Shown: positions 1 to 12,414, counted from the first letter of the stretch. The stretch: DNA of 64,000 bases from Cricetomys ansorgei (GCA_026225945.1 JAMJFZ010001816.1:7066001-7130000); one strand, 5' to 3'. Made by a program: numbers and translations. The notes: generated from the sequence alone by a model not told the origin.

Positions 1-728
1 CACAGCAGCGTCAGCACTACAGCGTTTATGATTTGTTCTCTGGCACCTACAACTGAACCACTCCCCGTTCCCCAGTACTTCCCCGTGCTTATCCATCATG
101 TAGTGTGTCCCTCGACATGGTCGTGGCTTATCCCCACTACAGGTTAATCCCTTCCAGTCAGCAAAGTTCTATCATCCACTGCAATATCTCCAACATCCCT
201 TGCAAGCCCTGACACTTCTTCATTACGTGATAAACGAATGGCAGCAAATAGTATTCAAATGGCCTTTCTTCAGAAATAGCAGTGCTTGTGGGTAAATAAG
301 GTTTAAAAGCCATACCATCTTCTTGGATTTCCACCCCGTGTCACATGCAGGCACATACGAATACTCAAGCATCCTAATCATATTAGCAAATGCTACTCCT
401 CGCATCGCCACCGATGGCAGGTTTCGGACCCATTTTTTTCCCCTCACTGTTTTTGATAGAGATACCTTCATGCAAATGCTAGCCCTGGGGATTTACAATC
501 TTTACAATTCAGCTGCAGTTGTTAGGAAAACAGAACTTCATGCTAACTCATTTAGAGTTAGGCAAATGAATAAAAATATAGAGTTAGATTTACCTAGCTG
601 AAGACTGAGAAACTGAAAATGCAGGGTTAAAATGAAAAGAAAGCAAAGCAGAGGAAGACTGTGACCACTTGTTTTTAAATGCCTACAGGCCAGAAAGTCT
701 ATGAGGAAAACTAAATCAGATAGTTTGT
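1..728. other. Unique non-coding DNA
   Basis: I see no recognisable repeat, RNA gene or exon here. Short open frames occur on both strands, but they overlap each other and show no conserved motif. Confidence 0.5.
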
Positions 729-731
729 AAA

Positions 732-764
<33 letters not shown>

Positions 765-766
765 GA
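729..766. repeat. Poly-A run grading into (AAAAG)n
   Basis: Twenty uninterrupted A residues are followed by AAAAG units and a GA-rich end. It could be the tail of an old retroposon, but the sequence to its left does not resemble a SINE I know. Confidence 0.85.
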
Positions 767-1080
767 GAGGGCCAAGTGGAAGCCACAGAAAATAGATCTA
801 ATAAAAGAAAAGTGTTGTAAAATCTCAAGCTATATCCTAAACGAAGCAATTCCGGAAACTCTCCAGTGGAAACGAACCGGCGTGCACGTTCACTGAAAAC
901 TTCACCACACTACCCTCTGTATCCACGGGTGCCTTAAATTCATAGTTACTCTGGAAAAATATGTCTACACCTCATTGAAACATTTCACAAGTAGGGGACA
1001 CCCAGACTTTTCAGGTCACAGCCGAGAAGCTTGGATTGTTTTATTTCATCCCAGGTTTTTAGATCATTATGTGAGGCGGT

Positions 1081-1199
1081 GTCTTGGGAAGTAGCCAGGG
1101 CTGTCCTTGAACTTGCAGCAGTGTCTTTGAACTCGCAGCAACCCGTGTGCCTCAGATCTTGAGTGCTGGGATCACGGGCCAGCACCGCCATACCTGGCT
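1081..1199 (-). mobile_element. Old B1-like SINE, degenerate
   Basis: Read on the minus strand this has the B1 order: a degraded GCCGGGC-type head, the 'cccagcact' block (seen on the plus strand as gagtgctgggatcacgggcc), then a region matching 'aaggccagcctgg'-type sequence with an internal duplication of the 'tgaactcgcagca' phrase. Divergence is high, so it is an early B1 or proto-B1 rather than a young copy. Confidence 0.6.
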
Positions 1200-1340
1200 C
1201 TGTTTCATCCTCATGCATATACAGACTTGCAATGTGGACATTTTAAAAAGAATCTTTTGCTCTGTCTACTTGAGCTTGTCACTGAGATGACCACAGAATG
1301 TAATGAATTATTAAATTAATTATTAAAGACTAAAAAAGAC

Positions 1341-1486
1341 AGCCGGGTGGTGGTGGAGCACACCTTTGATCCCAGAACTGGAAAGGCAGAGGCAGGTGGG
1401 TCTCTGTGAGTTCAAGGCCAACCTGGTCTACAGAGTGAGCTCCAGGACAGCCAGTTACAACAGAAAAACAAAAAGAAAAGAAAGAA
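1341..1486 (+). mobile_element. B1 SINE, full length
   Basis: 7SL-derived SINE. It starts agccgggtggtggtgg, has the 'ttgatcccagaactgg' and 'aaggccaacctggtctaca' blocks and ends in an A-rich (AAAAG-like) tail. It is flanked by a 16-bp target site duplication, aaagactaaaaaagac at 1325-1340 and aaagactaaaagagac at 1487-1502, differing at one base. That duplication proves insertion by target-primed reverse transcription. The 3' half reads ccagttacaacag, a variant also seen in other copies here. Confidence 0.95.
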
Positions 1487-1587
1487 AAAGACTAAAAGAG
1501 ACATACTTGAAATTTAGAAGCCATTCAAACAATTGACTACAGCAGTCTTTTTATTTCTTTTTAAAGCTCTAAGGCGATTCTATAACG

Positions 1588-1603
1588 TTTTTTTTTTTTT
1601 TTT
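1588..1603. repeat. Poly-T run (16)
   Basis: Sixteen uninterrupted T residues. No SINE body is recognisable to its right, so an origin as a minus-strand retroposon tail is only possible. Confidence 0.8.
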
Positions 1604-2744
1604 GCCACATTAAACAAAGTCATATTTTTGGCTAGTGTGATTCCAGGATTCTCTATTAGTAGAAAAACCTAGTTTCAGGTTTCTCAAAGCAAAAGCTTGT
1701 GAATCATGCATGAAAATAAGTGTGTGTGTAAAGACTCAGGGCCGCTCAGAGGAGAGAAGCAAGAAATAAGAAAGAATCGTTTGATATTTTTAAAACTGAC
1801 ATGATAAACAAACGAACACAGGTTGTCCCTTATTTTATACTCTGAGTTTAAAGACAGACTCAGGTCGGCTCTGTGCCCAGCCAATCGTCTGCAGTCCCTG
1901 CAAGGAGACCAAAGAAATGAGGGGTATGTGAAGGCCAGCAAAGCTTCTGTGGGCTAAGGAGAAGTCAGCAGTGTAATGATACCTCAGATCTATATTTGTC
2001 AAGCTCTTACAGTAAACTCTGCTTTCTGCTGTCTATTAATAGTTGGTACTTCTGTAAATCTGAATCTCAGCGATGAGAGCCAATGTCCGTAATGGTGACC
2101 TGAGGGTTACAAGAGCTTCCTGCCCCCTCGGGAGAGGTCCCCTGCCCTTTGCAGTGTCAGCTCCAGCTCATCTAGACAGGCCTGGCCAGTTGTGTGATGT
2201 ACGCAGAGAGGAAGATTGTGTCCTTTGCTTCATTCTAGCAGCTTGGAAGCCATTCCTTCAGTTGTTAGCGCAACATTGCACTCAGAGTAGTGACCTCTGT
2301 AAACACTGCCAAATGAATGGATGGGAGCCAGCGCTATGGAGGGTTTTCTCGTGAAGCATTTTTACCTAGAACCGGGACAAAGTACTTTTTGTTGAGTAGC
2401 TTGGTGATTTTCCCACAAATGCTCATGACCTACCCTTCTGACCCACCCTGGGCTAGAAAGTCTATAAACCAATCACGATCCACCCCACCCCCACCCTCCA
2501 TCTTTCCCTTTTCCTACAGCAGTATCTAGGTTTCAGACTTCCTCACGACGCTTTCCTGGTCTCAGCGTCTTTTCTGGGTTGCTATGGAGAGTCCTTCCTC
2601 GAACCTACAATCTAGACACATGCACTTTATTCTATATTGCTTATGTCATCATTTCTCCAACATGCTGAGATTCGTCCTTGTTCTTCCTTCCTTGTTACAT
2701 GTCTTCTGTGATTGAGTCCATCAGTTGACTCTCTTTTAATAATG
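1604..2744. other. Unique non-coding DNA
   Basis: No repeat family is recognised. The part near 2080-2200 is somewhat GC-rich with an open frame of 93 codons from 2073, but there is no splice-site pattern or familiar protein motif to support an exon. Confidence 0.4.
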
Positions 2745-3065
2745 TAATATCTTTTTAATTTTTTGATAATTTCAGACAATGGCTCTTGATCATATTCACC
2801 CCCCCATTCCTCCACAAACTTCCTCCATAGTCACTCCCCTCCTCCACTCCCCTCCTCCTTACAACCCCCCCCCACACACACACACTTTTCTTTGTTAGAT
2901 GACACTGGTTCTCTTAGAATCTTTTTACCCCTTTTTTCTGCAGTGTTCCCTTAGCCTTAGGATTAGAGGCAGGTGTTTTGACCACTGTGGCTCGCTGTAC
3001 TGGTCCCCATCTATGGCAAAAAGAAGCTTCTTTGATGAAGCTACTGTTGTGGAAGTTTATTTTTA
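2745..3065 (-). mobile_element. Degenerate rodent L1 3' UTR (Lx-like)
   Basis: The plus strand begins T-rich, continues with a phrase close to 'ttgatcatattcaccccc', a C-rich block with 'cctcctccactcccctcctcc', and ends with 'ccatctatggcaaaaagaagcttctttgatgaag'-like sequence. That order is characteristic of the reversed 3' UTR of old rodent L1 elements. Only the 3' UTR is recognisable; no reverse transcriptase part is seen. A short CA run at 2871-2884 sits inside it. Confidence 0.6.
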
Positions 3066-3874
3066 GTTGTATCTAATTGTTTTGTGCACTGTTGGGGAAA
3101 GGGCTGCCTAGGCTTTGGCATTTTGCATTGTCTGCAAGTGTTGGATTTATGTGGGAGATGTTTGCTCATGATCTGCATTTGCTATCAGTAGAACAACTGA
3201 GGAGTTCTGGATCAATAAAACACCTGAGCTCAGGGGCTCGGGGTTCCACTGGTCAGTATGGCACTGGCCAGGATAGTGGTCCCCCGTGCTGAGGAGGTCT
3301 GGAAGGGTTTGCACCTATGAAAATGCCCCCTTGTCTTCTTTTGTGAGCTGCCATAGAAGCATACTACAACAAACTACACTTTTCTGTAGACATAAGGCTG
3401 AATATTTAGAATACACTTAGAAATTACGCTGCTTTAGGAAAGTGGCAGCAGTCTGCTCTCCTATAGATTCCATGGTTTGACCAGCCTTGGGTAGTTGACT
3501 ATGTTTGGTTGACATCTGGCAAACATCCATTTTAGTTTCCTAGACCAAGTTTAAATTCAAATCTCCCTCCAAGAAACCCCCTTGAGATTCTCTGTCCATC
3601 TACGGTCTACCATATTTCATCTGCTAATACTGCTGAGGCAGACCCTTGCTTTCACTTTAATCCCCATAGAGGCCTCTTGAAATAGTTTAATCAGTAAATA
3701 GTTTATTTTATGAGTGCTACCTTCAAGATAAAGTGACTTTATGTTTAGTCATATAAATTCCGGGTATTTGGGGATAATATTGCTTATTCTCTAAAGCTGG
3801 ACTCTCCTTGTTTACCCAAAGATGGAGTACTCACTCTCAATAGCATATGAGCAAATTAATAAAGCTTGATGAGC
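3066..3874. other. Unassigned non-coding DNA
   Basis: The first 200 bases might continue the L1 fragment to the left but I could not match them. The rest is unique sequence. Confidence 0.35.
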
Positions 3875-3910
3875 AGGAAGGAAGGAAGACAGGAAAGAAG
3901 GAAGAAGGGG
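3875..3910. repeat. GA-rich (GGAA)n-like microsatellite
   Basis: Imperfect GGAAG/GAAAG units forming a purine tract of about 36 bp. Confidence 0.8.
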
Positions 3911-4047
3911 CTAATAAACCTCTGAGATGACTTACTAAATGAATTGTTTTAATTGTAAGATAGCATTTCCAGTGACAATTAGGCAAATTTTTGGATTTCC
4001 AAATAGATAGTACATTATTTCATGTTTTTAAATTTGAGCAATTGAGA

Positions 4048-4180
4048 CTGGGGAGTGGTGGCACACGCCTTTAATCCCAGCACACCGTAGGCAGAGGCAG
4101 GCAGATTTCTGTGAGTTGAGGCCAGCCTGGTCTACAGAGTGAGTTCCAGGACAACCAGGAAGCCCTGTCTCAAACAAAAA
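4048..4180 (+). mobile_element. B1 SINE
   Basis: Shows 'ggtggcacacgcctttaatcccagcac', the 'gaggccagcctggtctacagagtgagttccaggacaaccagg' region in order, then 'ccctgtctcaaa' and a short A-rich tail. It is slightly shorter than the full B1 because the GGCTACACAGAGAA segment is reduced. Confidence 0.93.
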
Positions 4181-4660
4181 GCTGCCATTATACCCCGAGA
4201 TAACCCAGATAAGCTTGATAACTTATTGACAGTAGTACCCTGAGGACACATTCTCCAGTGCTTAGCAATGTAAACATACATTTGAGGTACAAACTCTGGC
4301 TTCTAACATTTATTAAACATCTGAACTGTTAAACATCTGGTTAGAGTGCCTTTGTATCTTCTTAAACAGCATAAAGGGAAAGCATCTTTTAAAACCCTCT
4401 GTTAAATCCTACCTCAACCAATATATAGCACTCTGGAAGTTGGAGTGCAATTAAAAGACCCTAACAAAGAGAAGGATGAGGACCCAAAGAGACATTATGA
4501 AAACAGATGGCAAGCATGCAAGCCCAGTTATGAGAGATATCAGAAGAACAAAATGGTCTTCTGCAAAGACATACCCTGTCATGTCTGAACTTCTACCCTT
4601 AAAGATTCATCCCTTTGGATCAAGAGATCTCACAGACGATTGCTATTACAAAGTTACCAC

Positions 4661-4955
4661 GGTGGGGAGATGATCAATGGGTAAGAACATGCTGGGCAGA
4701 TGTGAGCATCTGGGTTTGGATCCCAACATTCACATAAAAAGTCAGGCATGGTTGCACATGTATCTGCAATCCCAGTACTGTGTAGGAACAGACAGAGGGA
4801 ATTCCAAATCTTGCTGGTAGCTGGCTAGCCACAGTTCCGGGGAGAGACCCAGTCTCCATGAAATAAAATGAGGAGTGATAGAAAAGGAAACCCAGTGCCA
4901 TCCTCTGGCCTCTAAGAATAAGCTCCCCCTCTCCCCAACCCCCCCCCACACACAG
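4661..4955 (+). mobile_element. B4 SINE (composite tRNA/B1)
   Basis: Begins with a tRNA-derived head (ggtggggagatgatcaatgg), continues with 'tttggatcccaacattcacataaaaagtcaggcatgg', then the B1-like right part and 'gagagacccagtctc', and ends in a C-rich/CACACA tail. This head-to-tail order is that of rodent B4. The CA tail is short here, unlike the expanded tails of some other SINEs in the window. Confidence 0.85.
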
Positions 4956-5163
4956 GAAAAAAATACTGCAGATCGGCCATTTTCATTATAGGGATAGAAA
5001 TATCTCTGGAAACCTACAGGAATGGATGTATCTGAAGACCAAATAAAATGCTTATGTCTCATGCCACACGAAATTCCATTCATTTCAGAGTGGAATACCT
5101 CTCAGTATTCCTAAACATGGCTTTCATGTATATTCCGGTAAGTCTTAGTATGTAGGTAACAAG

Positions 5164-5199
5164 GCGCACCTAGCATTTTGGGTGCACCTAGCATCTTGG
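5164..5199. repeat. 18-bp direct tandem duplication
   Basis: gcgcacctagcattttgg at 5164-5181 is followed immediately by gtgcacctagcatcttgg at 5182-5199, with two mismatches. A simple local duplication. Confidence 0.9.
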
Positions 5200-5710
5200 T
5201 CAGCCTATAGGAGCTGCAGATAACTCAGACCACAGCTGTGCTAAGAGCCACCAGGGGCCGCTTGCTGAAACGCTCCGTGTCCATAGGTTCCAACTCTGCT
5301 GTCAGGGCCTTGATGGTGATGATGCTACCAGTGTTGAATCCATGCCTTTCCTAGCAAGGCATCTTTCCTCCCAACCACAGCTTTGTCAGCTAGTGCTTCT
5401 TATGTCTTGAGCCTTCCGTCTCAGCATTTTGCACCTTTGCTCATTATTATTTTACAACTTTTGTGTCTCAGGACTCCGAATGAAATCACTTGAGGTAACT
5501 CGTGTGGACAGATTTAGTGAGAGCCATGTAGGAATCCATTCTGCCTCAGCGTCTGACATGGATCCTTTTGGTCTGGGATGCAACTTGTTCCATCAAGAGA
5601 CAAATTGGCTTTCTGATTTAAAAAAAAAAATCAAACAAACAAATAACCGAAAATGTTGCATTAAAACATACCATTAATTTTAACCTTTCCTAAAAACAAA
5701 CTAAAACTAC
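5200..5710. other. Unique non-coding DNA
   Basis: No repeat or exon recognised. A short A-rich run lies at about 5619-5645. Confidence 0.4.
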
Positions 5711-5740
5711 AAAATAAATAAATAAATAATAAATTATTTA
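5711..5740. repeat. (AAAT)n microsatellite
   Basis: About six AAAT units followed by an AT-rich end. Confidence 0.85.
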
Positions 5741-5940
5741 AAGCACACTGTCTTCTGGTTTCCAATGTTCTGTTGGAAAAGCTACTCCTCTCTGATTCTG
5801 AACTCTGAACTCTGACCAACTATTTTTGTTTTGTTCCCCTCTGAGAGAAAATTCTGAAGAAATTTGTTTTCTATCCTATAGGACTGGATATGCACAAGCC
5901 AGCATTGAAGCATGATGGAGAAAAGAGAAATATTTTAAAA

Positions 5941-6022
5941 TTTATTTAATTTTATTTATGTACATTGGTGTAAGGGTGCACACAGCAGCCAGTGCTCTTA
6001 ACTGCTGAGTCATCTCTCCAGC
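5941..6022 (-). mobile_element. B2/B3 SINE with internal deletion
   Basis: The plus strand starts with the reversed 3' end (attttatttatgtacattgg) and ends with the reversed head (agtgctcttaactgctgag, then tcatctctccagc). The middle of the element, about 100 bp, is missing, so the two ends lie almost side by side. Confidence 0.85.
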
Positions 6023-7085
6023 TAGAGAGAAAATTTAAAACTGGAATGTCTCCAAAAATTATTTCCTCAAAGGCTTTCTCAGGAAACTTTTAGATCTCTG
6101 ACTACACCGGTCAAGCTAGTAATCAGAAAGATGAGAATCAGGAACAGGCACTGTAACTCGGAGACACGAGGAACCCTGTGGCTGGGAGATGTTTGCAGGA
6201 GTTCAGACCACCCAGTCAAGGAGCAGGAGGTCATGGGAGAGACTTCCCAAAAACTGAATTATTGCCTTGCTAAGGCAAACTAGAGTGCTGGGAAGAGATT
6301 TAGACAAGCAGGACTGAACCTGTGAGAAGACCACAGAGAACTAAGAAAACAAGTAACGAGAATTACCAGAAATAAGATTTTAAATATATAGAAAAGAAAG
6401 GTAACCACTATCCTTCCCATACCTTAGCCCTGAGTTACAGAGCATCAGAATGATGTCCATGCTGAACATCAATCTCATTAAAATGTGAAGTAACTGGTTC
6501 AGGAAGACCATGCACATAAAGTAGGAATTTGTGAATGTCTAAGATAAGAAAATTCTAGATGCTTCCAGAAGGTAATCACTTCGAAGTGGCTAAACCTGGA
6601 AAAATCAAGAAGCAGTGATATAAAAATACCATTTAAAAATAGAGGTAATTTTCAACAAAATTGGATTGAAATGGCAAAATTGTTCTCTCTAAAGAAAGTG
6701 AAGTGTGAGTGGTTTGGAAAAATGACTAATGGAGCCAATTACCGACAAAACTTAGAAAAACAAATTACTCCTTAAGGCCTATACAGAGATACATTCAGTA
6801 AAAATGTTCAACACTTTCAGAGAGTCTACAGGTGGTATCTTGGTACTAACCACTACCCTCTTGCAGTATACTCAATAAACATATTTATTTTCTATTCCAA
6901 CCTGAAAGGTGAATTCGTTCACTGCCCACCAATCCTGCCAATCCCATCTCAAACAAATCACAAATAAATAAGAGAGGCAACCCTTAGGACAATGAGCCCT
7001 ACAAGAAATCTGTGTCTCAGTATGTGCCCAGACCTGATGCTAAGCTCAAACAGACGATGTTGGACACCCAGAGATGCCGCGAGCC
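6023..7085. other. Unique non-coding DNA
   Basis: AT-rich sequence with no repeat family I can name and no supported exon. Confidence 0.4.
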
Positions 7086-7215
7086 ATTTATTTCTAACAA
7101 CAGTCATACGAGGTCAGGCGCTGACATGACCATTTCACAGATAGAAAGCTGGGGCTCGGTGAAACCAAGTCCGTTGCTTGCAGTCACAATTCACTCATTT
7201 ACTCGGTAGCTGTTT
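7086..7215 (-). mobile_element. MIR SINE fragment
   Basis: The plus strand reads like the reverse of the MIR core: 'acaacagtcatacgaggt', 'gaccatttcacagatag', 'aaagctggggctcggtgaaacc' and 'gcttgcagtcacaa', corresponding to the MIR phrases around 'ccattttacagatgagg' and 'aggtcacacag'. Ancient mammal-wide SINE, strongly diverged. Confidence 0.6.
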
Positions 7216-8993
7216 ACGGATCATCACCTTTCCACCTGCCAGACTAGAATTTTACCAGATTGTTCAGACTGTAGGGTGTGTGTTATTCTCCTTCTTTTAC
7301 TATTTTGTCTCTATGAACACAGTCCCAAAACTAAAAGCAATCTCCAGGCAGACTCTTTAAAAGGATATATTGCTATGGGGAATGGAAGCCTTTAAAAATA
7401 TATAATTCTGACTACGCAAGTGAAGTTAATTTAAATGAAAAGGAAATGAGATTGAAGGTCAATGTGCCCAAAATAGATACAAAATTATCTCCCTCATGAA
7501 CTCAGACTTTTTAATATACTGAATGAGCCAGAAAAAGATTGAAATAAAAAAAGGTAGAGAAAACAGGCACAAATCTGTAGGGCTGAAATCATAAAGTTTC
7601 CGAGTTGGGGGGAAAAAAAAGATAGTTTCATAAATGTTCAAGATTGCCATGATAGGCCATTATAAATACAGAAAGGTCTGTGTTTGTTCCTCATGGATGC
7701 TGTGATGTTAATATCAAAAATAGCCATGCTCTTTTTAATTCATTTTTCCCCTTCCCTTCATTGAGGAAATTCATTAAAAACTAAAACTGTAGAATAAATG
7801 TTGCTGAGTCCATTGAAAGCCAAACCGTCAGAGGACCCGGTGAGTAAATGTTCAAGAAATTTACATGAACTTTGAAAGTTCAAAGTTACTTCCAAACTCC
7901 AAGAGACACCGTGTGCAAGGATTTTGAAGTTTCCTGTGTCTTTAGTCATCTGAAAAAAAAGAGACTCATAAAGGAACAAAGAGGACGTTTCAAACTGTGA
8001 GGGAAGATGGGTTTTGGAAACTGAAGAAAGTTTCTTTCTGATTGGAAATGTTCTCAACCACATCGTTCGGTAGACATTCAGGTAGGAGGAGCTCAACGCA
8101 GGGAAGGAGGAGCCTGGCTTTCCCGGAGTAAAGCCCTGTGACCACCCATCTCACTTTGGGCCACTGTGTTTCTCCCATTCTTCATGCCACACATCTAGTC
8201 TTTAAGCAGAATGCTTTTCCAAACCATGTGTCAAATCGGCCCTCCGGCCCGGGTGCCACAGCCTCCGGCCCTTTGTCTTCTCCCTTGGGTGTTGTCACTG
8301 TTGGTCTTTCATCTCCTCTCTGTCCTTCATTCAGCAAATGTAAGCTTAGACCACACCACGTTGCATCCCAAGATGAGATACCTCAGTGGCTTCCTTTCCT
8401 GTGACAGCCTCTTTTCTCACTTCACTGAATTAAGGCTCTGTCGTAACCCTCTTTTCCTTCAAAGTATCATGGCAACCTTAGTCTCCTTCCGCAAACCCAG
8501 CTCCAGTGCAGTTAAACTTTAGTCAGTGTGGGCTCTGTAGCCCCCTTTCTTACTTCAGAGTCTTAGCTATCTGATATCTATTATATAGCTAGTAAATAGC
8601 TAAGATAAGTGGTCTCCTCCGTGTTGATCTCTTTTCAATTCTCAGCATTTAATATGTATGATACTTGAAAGATGTTCAAATGATACCACTGAAAAAAAGG
8701 AATAACAAATGCTGAACATTTTTATTTTAAAATGGAAAGTAACAGTCTGGGATAAGTTTTCCATGTAGCTGCTGTAACTGTGGTAACATAAAGTTAGGAG
8801 CAGGGCGAGGAGAACGATAGACCGAAAGACTGACCAAGATTCTCAGAGGAAATGTACTATTCGATACTTTTGACAGTAACTTTCCCAAAGAATAGAAACC
8901 ACGATTTTCAAATATGCACAGGGCATATGACCTGGAGATATAACTGGAGCTCTGAAGGACATGGAAGACTTGGCTGATCTCTGGTGGCTAGAA
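7216..8993. other. Unique non-coding DNA
   Basis: No interspersed repeat recognised. The part around 8220-8300 is GC-richer, and overlapping frames of 88 and 103 codons run through it, but without any known motif or splice context. Confidence 0.4.
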
Positions 8994-9221
8994 AAGTGGT
9001 TCTCAACCTTCCTAATGCTGAGATGCTTTAATACAGTTCCTCATGTTGTGGTGACCCACCCCCAATCATAAAATTACTTTCATTGCTACTTCATAACTGT
9101 AATTTTTCTACTGATATGAATCATTATGTAAATACCTGATATGCAGATGGTCTTAGGAGACCCCTTTGAAAAGGTCATTTGACCCCCAAAGGGGTCGAGA
9201 CCCACAGGTTGAGAACCACTA
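8994..9221 (+). mobile_element. URR1 hAT-family DNA transposon (non-autonomous)
   Basis: Terminal inverted repeats agtggttctcaacc at the left and ggttgagaaccact at the right bound a 228-bp element with no coding capacity. Internal phrases 'cagttcctcatgttgtggtgacc' and 'ttgctacttcataactgtaattt' in pieces match the rodent URR1 family. The outermost C and G of the termini are mutated to A. The flanking 8-mers ggctagaa and ggacagag agree at only five of eight bases. The plus orientation is assigned from my memory of the consensus and is relative only. Confidence 0.92.
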
Positions 9222-10115
9222 GGACAGAGTGGCAGATGGGATGAAGTCATAAAGATCATTTGAGCTTATCAAAAATGAGATAATGTATATATGTCCAGAA
9301 TTTTAAAAGTTATAACACGTGATAAATAATGATTAAGAGAATTGGAGCTATATGGCCTTATGGTGTGGATTATTTGAGAGTCAAGACATTATCTTCATTT
9401 ATTTTGAAAATGGTATGTGAAGGCAATTACAAATCCATTAATCTCTCTTGAACAGGGCTGGGATGTACAAGTTGATGCCAAAGGATGAAGATGAGCTCCA
9501 TTAGGACCAACTATTTCCCTTTAATCTGTGGGGGAAAAATCAAATGAGCTCCCTAGCAAACTGAGGACCGCTGTTCCCGGGGAGTACATCTATATCCAGC
9601 ATGATCTTTTGAAGTACAGACCAAAGACATGCAATGGGAGGTTGGTGCCTCCATAGTCCCTTCCAGTTCTGGGCATAGTCTTGCTAATCCAGAAGAGAGC
9701 CCACAGAGGCCTGACCAGTGTCTGCCTGTGTTTAAAGTCAATGCAAGTACGTGAGTTAAAACATCTTCATGTTTGTACTAAGATTTCTGACTATTCTCTG
9801 TGGAAACTGTTGGTGAACGCACTGGTTCTCACAAAGCTTTCCTGCTACCAATGGTCAGTCTGTCTGGCTGCCAATCATAAATGGAAAAGCAGATATCAAT
9901 CCCCAAATAAGCAGACACTCGGTTCTGCTTTTATATTTACTGAATACAATTTTCTCTGCTACATCCAGTGATAGAAGAGGAAAAGTGATGAGATTAAATA
10001 ATGCAAATGATTAAATTGCAAGCCTTTTGACTAATGAAAGGAAACTGATTGTATGCTGCTATGTCATCATTTAGCAGTTCTCACTGTCATCCTTCCTCTT
10101 CTTCAGCCTTCACAG
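9222..10115. other. Unique non-coding DNA
   Basis: No repeat or exon recognised. Confidence 0.4.
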
Positions 10116-10150
<35 letters not shown>

Positions 10151-10153
10151 CAC
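10116..10153. repeat. (CA)n microsatellite
   Basis: About 19 CA units with a single CG interruption at 10143-10144. Confidence 0.95.
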
Positions 10154-10940
10154 TCCCTTGAAGGACCCTACTGACTATATAGCTGGAGTACTCACTCACT
10201 GGTATCTTCATCCCAAGTTTCCACTAAACTTGCTCTGATAAAAATGTTTTTATTAATAACCTAAAAATTTAATGAAAGCCCTATCTTTAAAAAATATATC
10301 TCTTTTTACACTAAATTTATAATGAACCTTTGGGAAATTTCTGAAGTTCTTACACACATATTAATTTCCATTAATTAACATAAAGGCTAAAATGCAAATA
10401 AAAGTAGTTGCAGTCCTTGGAAAGGGCAGGGCTCCAAGCAGAAGAATCCCTGACTCAGGGCCTTCTCCATGCTTGAGTGAGCAGCTCTCTGGCTCTGGAT
10501 TCCAGATTTTTTTAGAGCAACACAAGACTTCAGCAAAGAGGGACAGTGCCCACACTACCTCTCCATAGCAACATGTCAGGAGCTGCACAAGCGGAAAGAA
10601 AGACCACATGCAGGCTAAGTTCAAATCCCATAATGTCTTCTATGATCTTACACAACTCCTTTATTAAAGTAGGAAAGTACAGGTACACCCCAAACGCAAA
10701 GCGGTTCAACAGTTTATGATGTCTTCAAGAGTTTCCTCATTCTACTTCCTGCTAGTTTTAGAAGTTTCTAAGACATGCTCCCTGAGTCACTTTAAGAATT
10801 GGTTTTAAAAAAAAAAAAGAAAAGACACGTTTTCCTCATTTTTGAACTGAAGAAAATTCAGAAGAAAAATCACTGGATTTACCCCAAAATGTAAAGATCT
10901 TTTTTCTTTTAAAACACAGAGGTCATACGGGATAGTCACA
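10154..10940. other. Unique non-coding DNA
   Basis: No clear interspersed repeat. A run of twelve A residues near 10807-10818 is the only simple sequence. Confidence 0.4.
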
Positions 10941-11002
10941 GAGCTAAGGGTGAAGAATGTGCTTATAATACGTGAGGTTCTGGCTTCCATTATGGCATCA
11001 TA
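10941..11002 (+). mobile_element. ID-like tRNA-Ala-derived SINE fragment
   Basis: The order gagctaagggtgaagaatg, tgcttataatacgtgagg, ttctggcttccattatggc, then an AATAAAAGAAAG tail follows the ID/B4 head (gctcagtggtagagcgcttgc ... gttcgatccccagc) at low identity. Length fits the ID body. This is a tentative assignment. Confidence 0.4.
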
Positions 11003-11638
11003 ATAAAAGAAAGAACCAGAAAGTTGTGAGTTGGGTGAATATTATTTCAACAAAACAAACCAGCAAGCCAATTACTATTTCCATAAGTATAATCTATGTT
11101 TTTCCCTGGGCACCAAGATCCTTTGAAGGAGTAGGAGCAGTAGTCACAGTAGTCATGCAGGCAACACACCCCTTCCCAAACACACAAGCACACAGCAGTT
11201 CTCAAACACGACATGAGAACAAATGGTCACGTCAGAATTTGAACCTGGTATTGTAAAGCCGATGCTCAGGTTGCTAACGCGTTCCTCCAGGATAATAGTC
11301 TCATGGAAGGAAGCTGCTGGCAGGCATTCTTCATCATCCAGCTTCTGCGTGTTGTGCTGTATGATTGTCCCTCATGAAGAAGCCTTACCACAGGAGGGGT
11401 AAAGTAATTACGTGCCCAAGGAAGGCTGAAAATGTACCTGGTACACTTGCAGAATGTGAAGGGATTACAATGGATATTGCTGTGCTAAAACAAGTCTCTG
11501 GCCATTTACTCTGTCATGATACTGTGTACATACTGGCAGCATGGAGCAGGGAGTCAGAAGGGTTTACGTTGCTTTACTTTGGGTACACAGAAAAAAGCAG
11601 TCAGGAGAGAATGGTGAGGGAGAATAGGAAACTGAAGA
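11003..11638. other. Unique DNA flanking the TG array on its left
   Basis: No repeat recognised. This is the anchor sequence for testing the length of the adjacent array. A frame open from 11365 runs into the array only because the array lacks stops. Confidence 0.4.
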
Positions 11639-11783
11639 GTGTATGTGTGCTGGGTGTATGTGTGTGTGTGTGTGTGTGTGCTGGGTGTGTGTGTGTGTGT
11701 ATGTGTGCTGGGGGTGTGTGTGTGTGTGCTGGGTGTGTGTATGTGTGTGTGTGTGCTGGTGTGTGTGTGTGTATGTGTGCTGG

Positions 11784-11819
<36 letters not shown>

Positions 11820-11950
11820 GGTGTGTGTGTGTGTATGTGTGCTGGGTGTGTGTGTGTGTGTGTGTGTGCTGGGTGTGTGTGTGTGTGTATGTGTGCTGGG
11901 TGTATGTGTGTGTGTGTGTGTGCTGGTGTGTGTGTGTGTGTGTGTGTGCT

Positions 11951-12022
<72 letters not shown>

Positions 12023-12058
12023 GTGTGTGTGTATGTATGTGTGTGTGTGTGTGTGCTG

Positions 12059-12090
<32 letters not shown>

Positions 12091-12143
12091 GGTGTGTGTG
12101 TGTGTGTGTGTGTGTGCTGGGTGTGTGTGTGTGTGTGTGTGCT

Positions 12144-12182
<39 letters not shown>

Positions 12183-12183
12183 T

Positions 12184-12272
<89 letters not shown>

Positions 12273-12276
12273 GGTG

Positions 12277-12307
<31 letters not shown>

Positions 12308-12382
12308 GTGTGTGTGTGTGTGCTGGGTGTGTGTGTGTGTATGTGTGTGTGTGTGTGCTGGTGTGTGTGTGTGTATGTGTGC

Positions 12383-12414
<32 letters not shown>

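Noticed and set aside
2073..2354. Possible small gene or exon (93 codons)
   Set aside because: No recognisable motif, no clear splice or initiation context, and no codon pattern distinct from surroundings.
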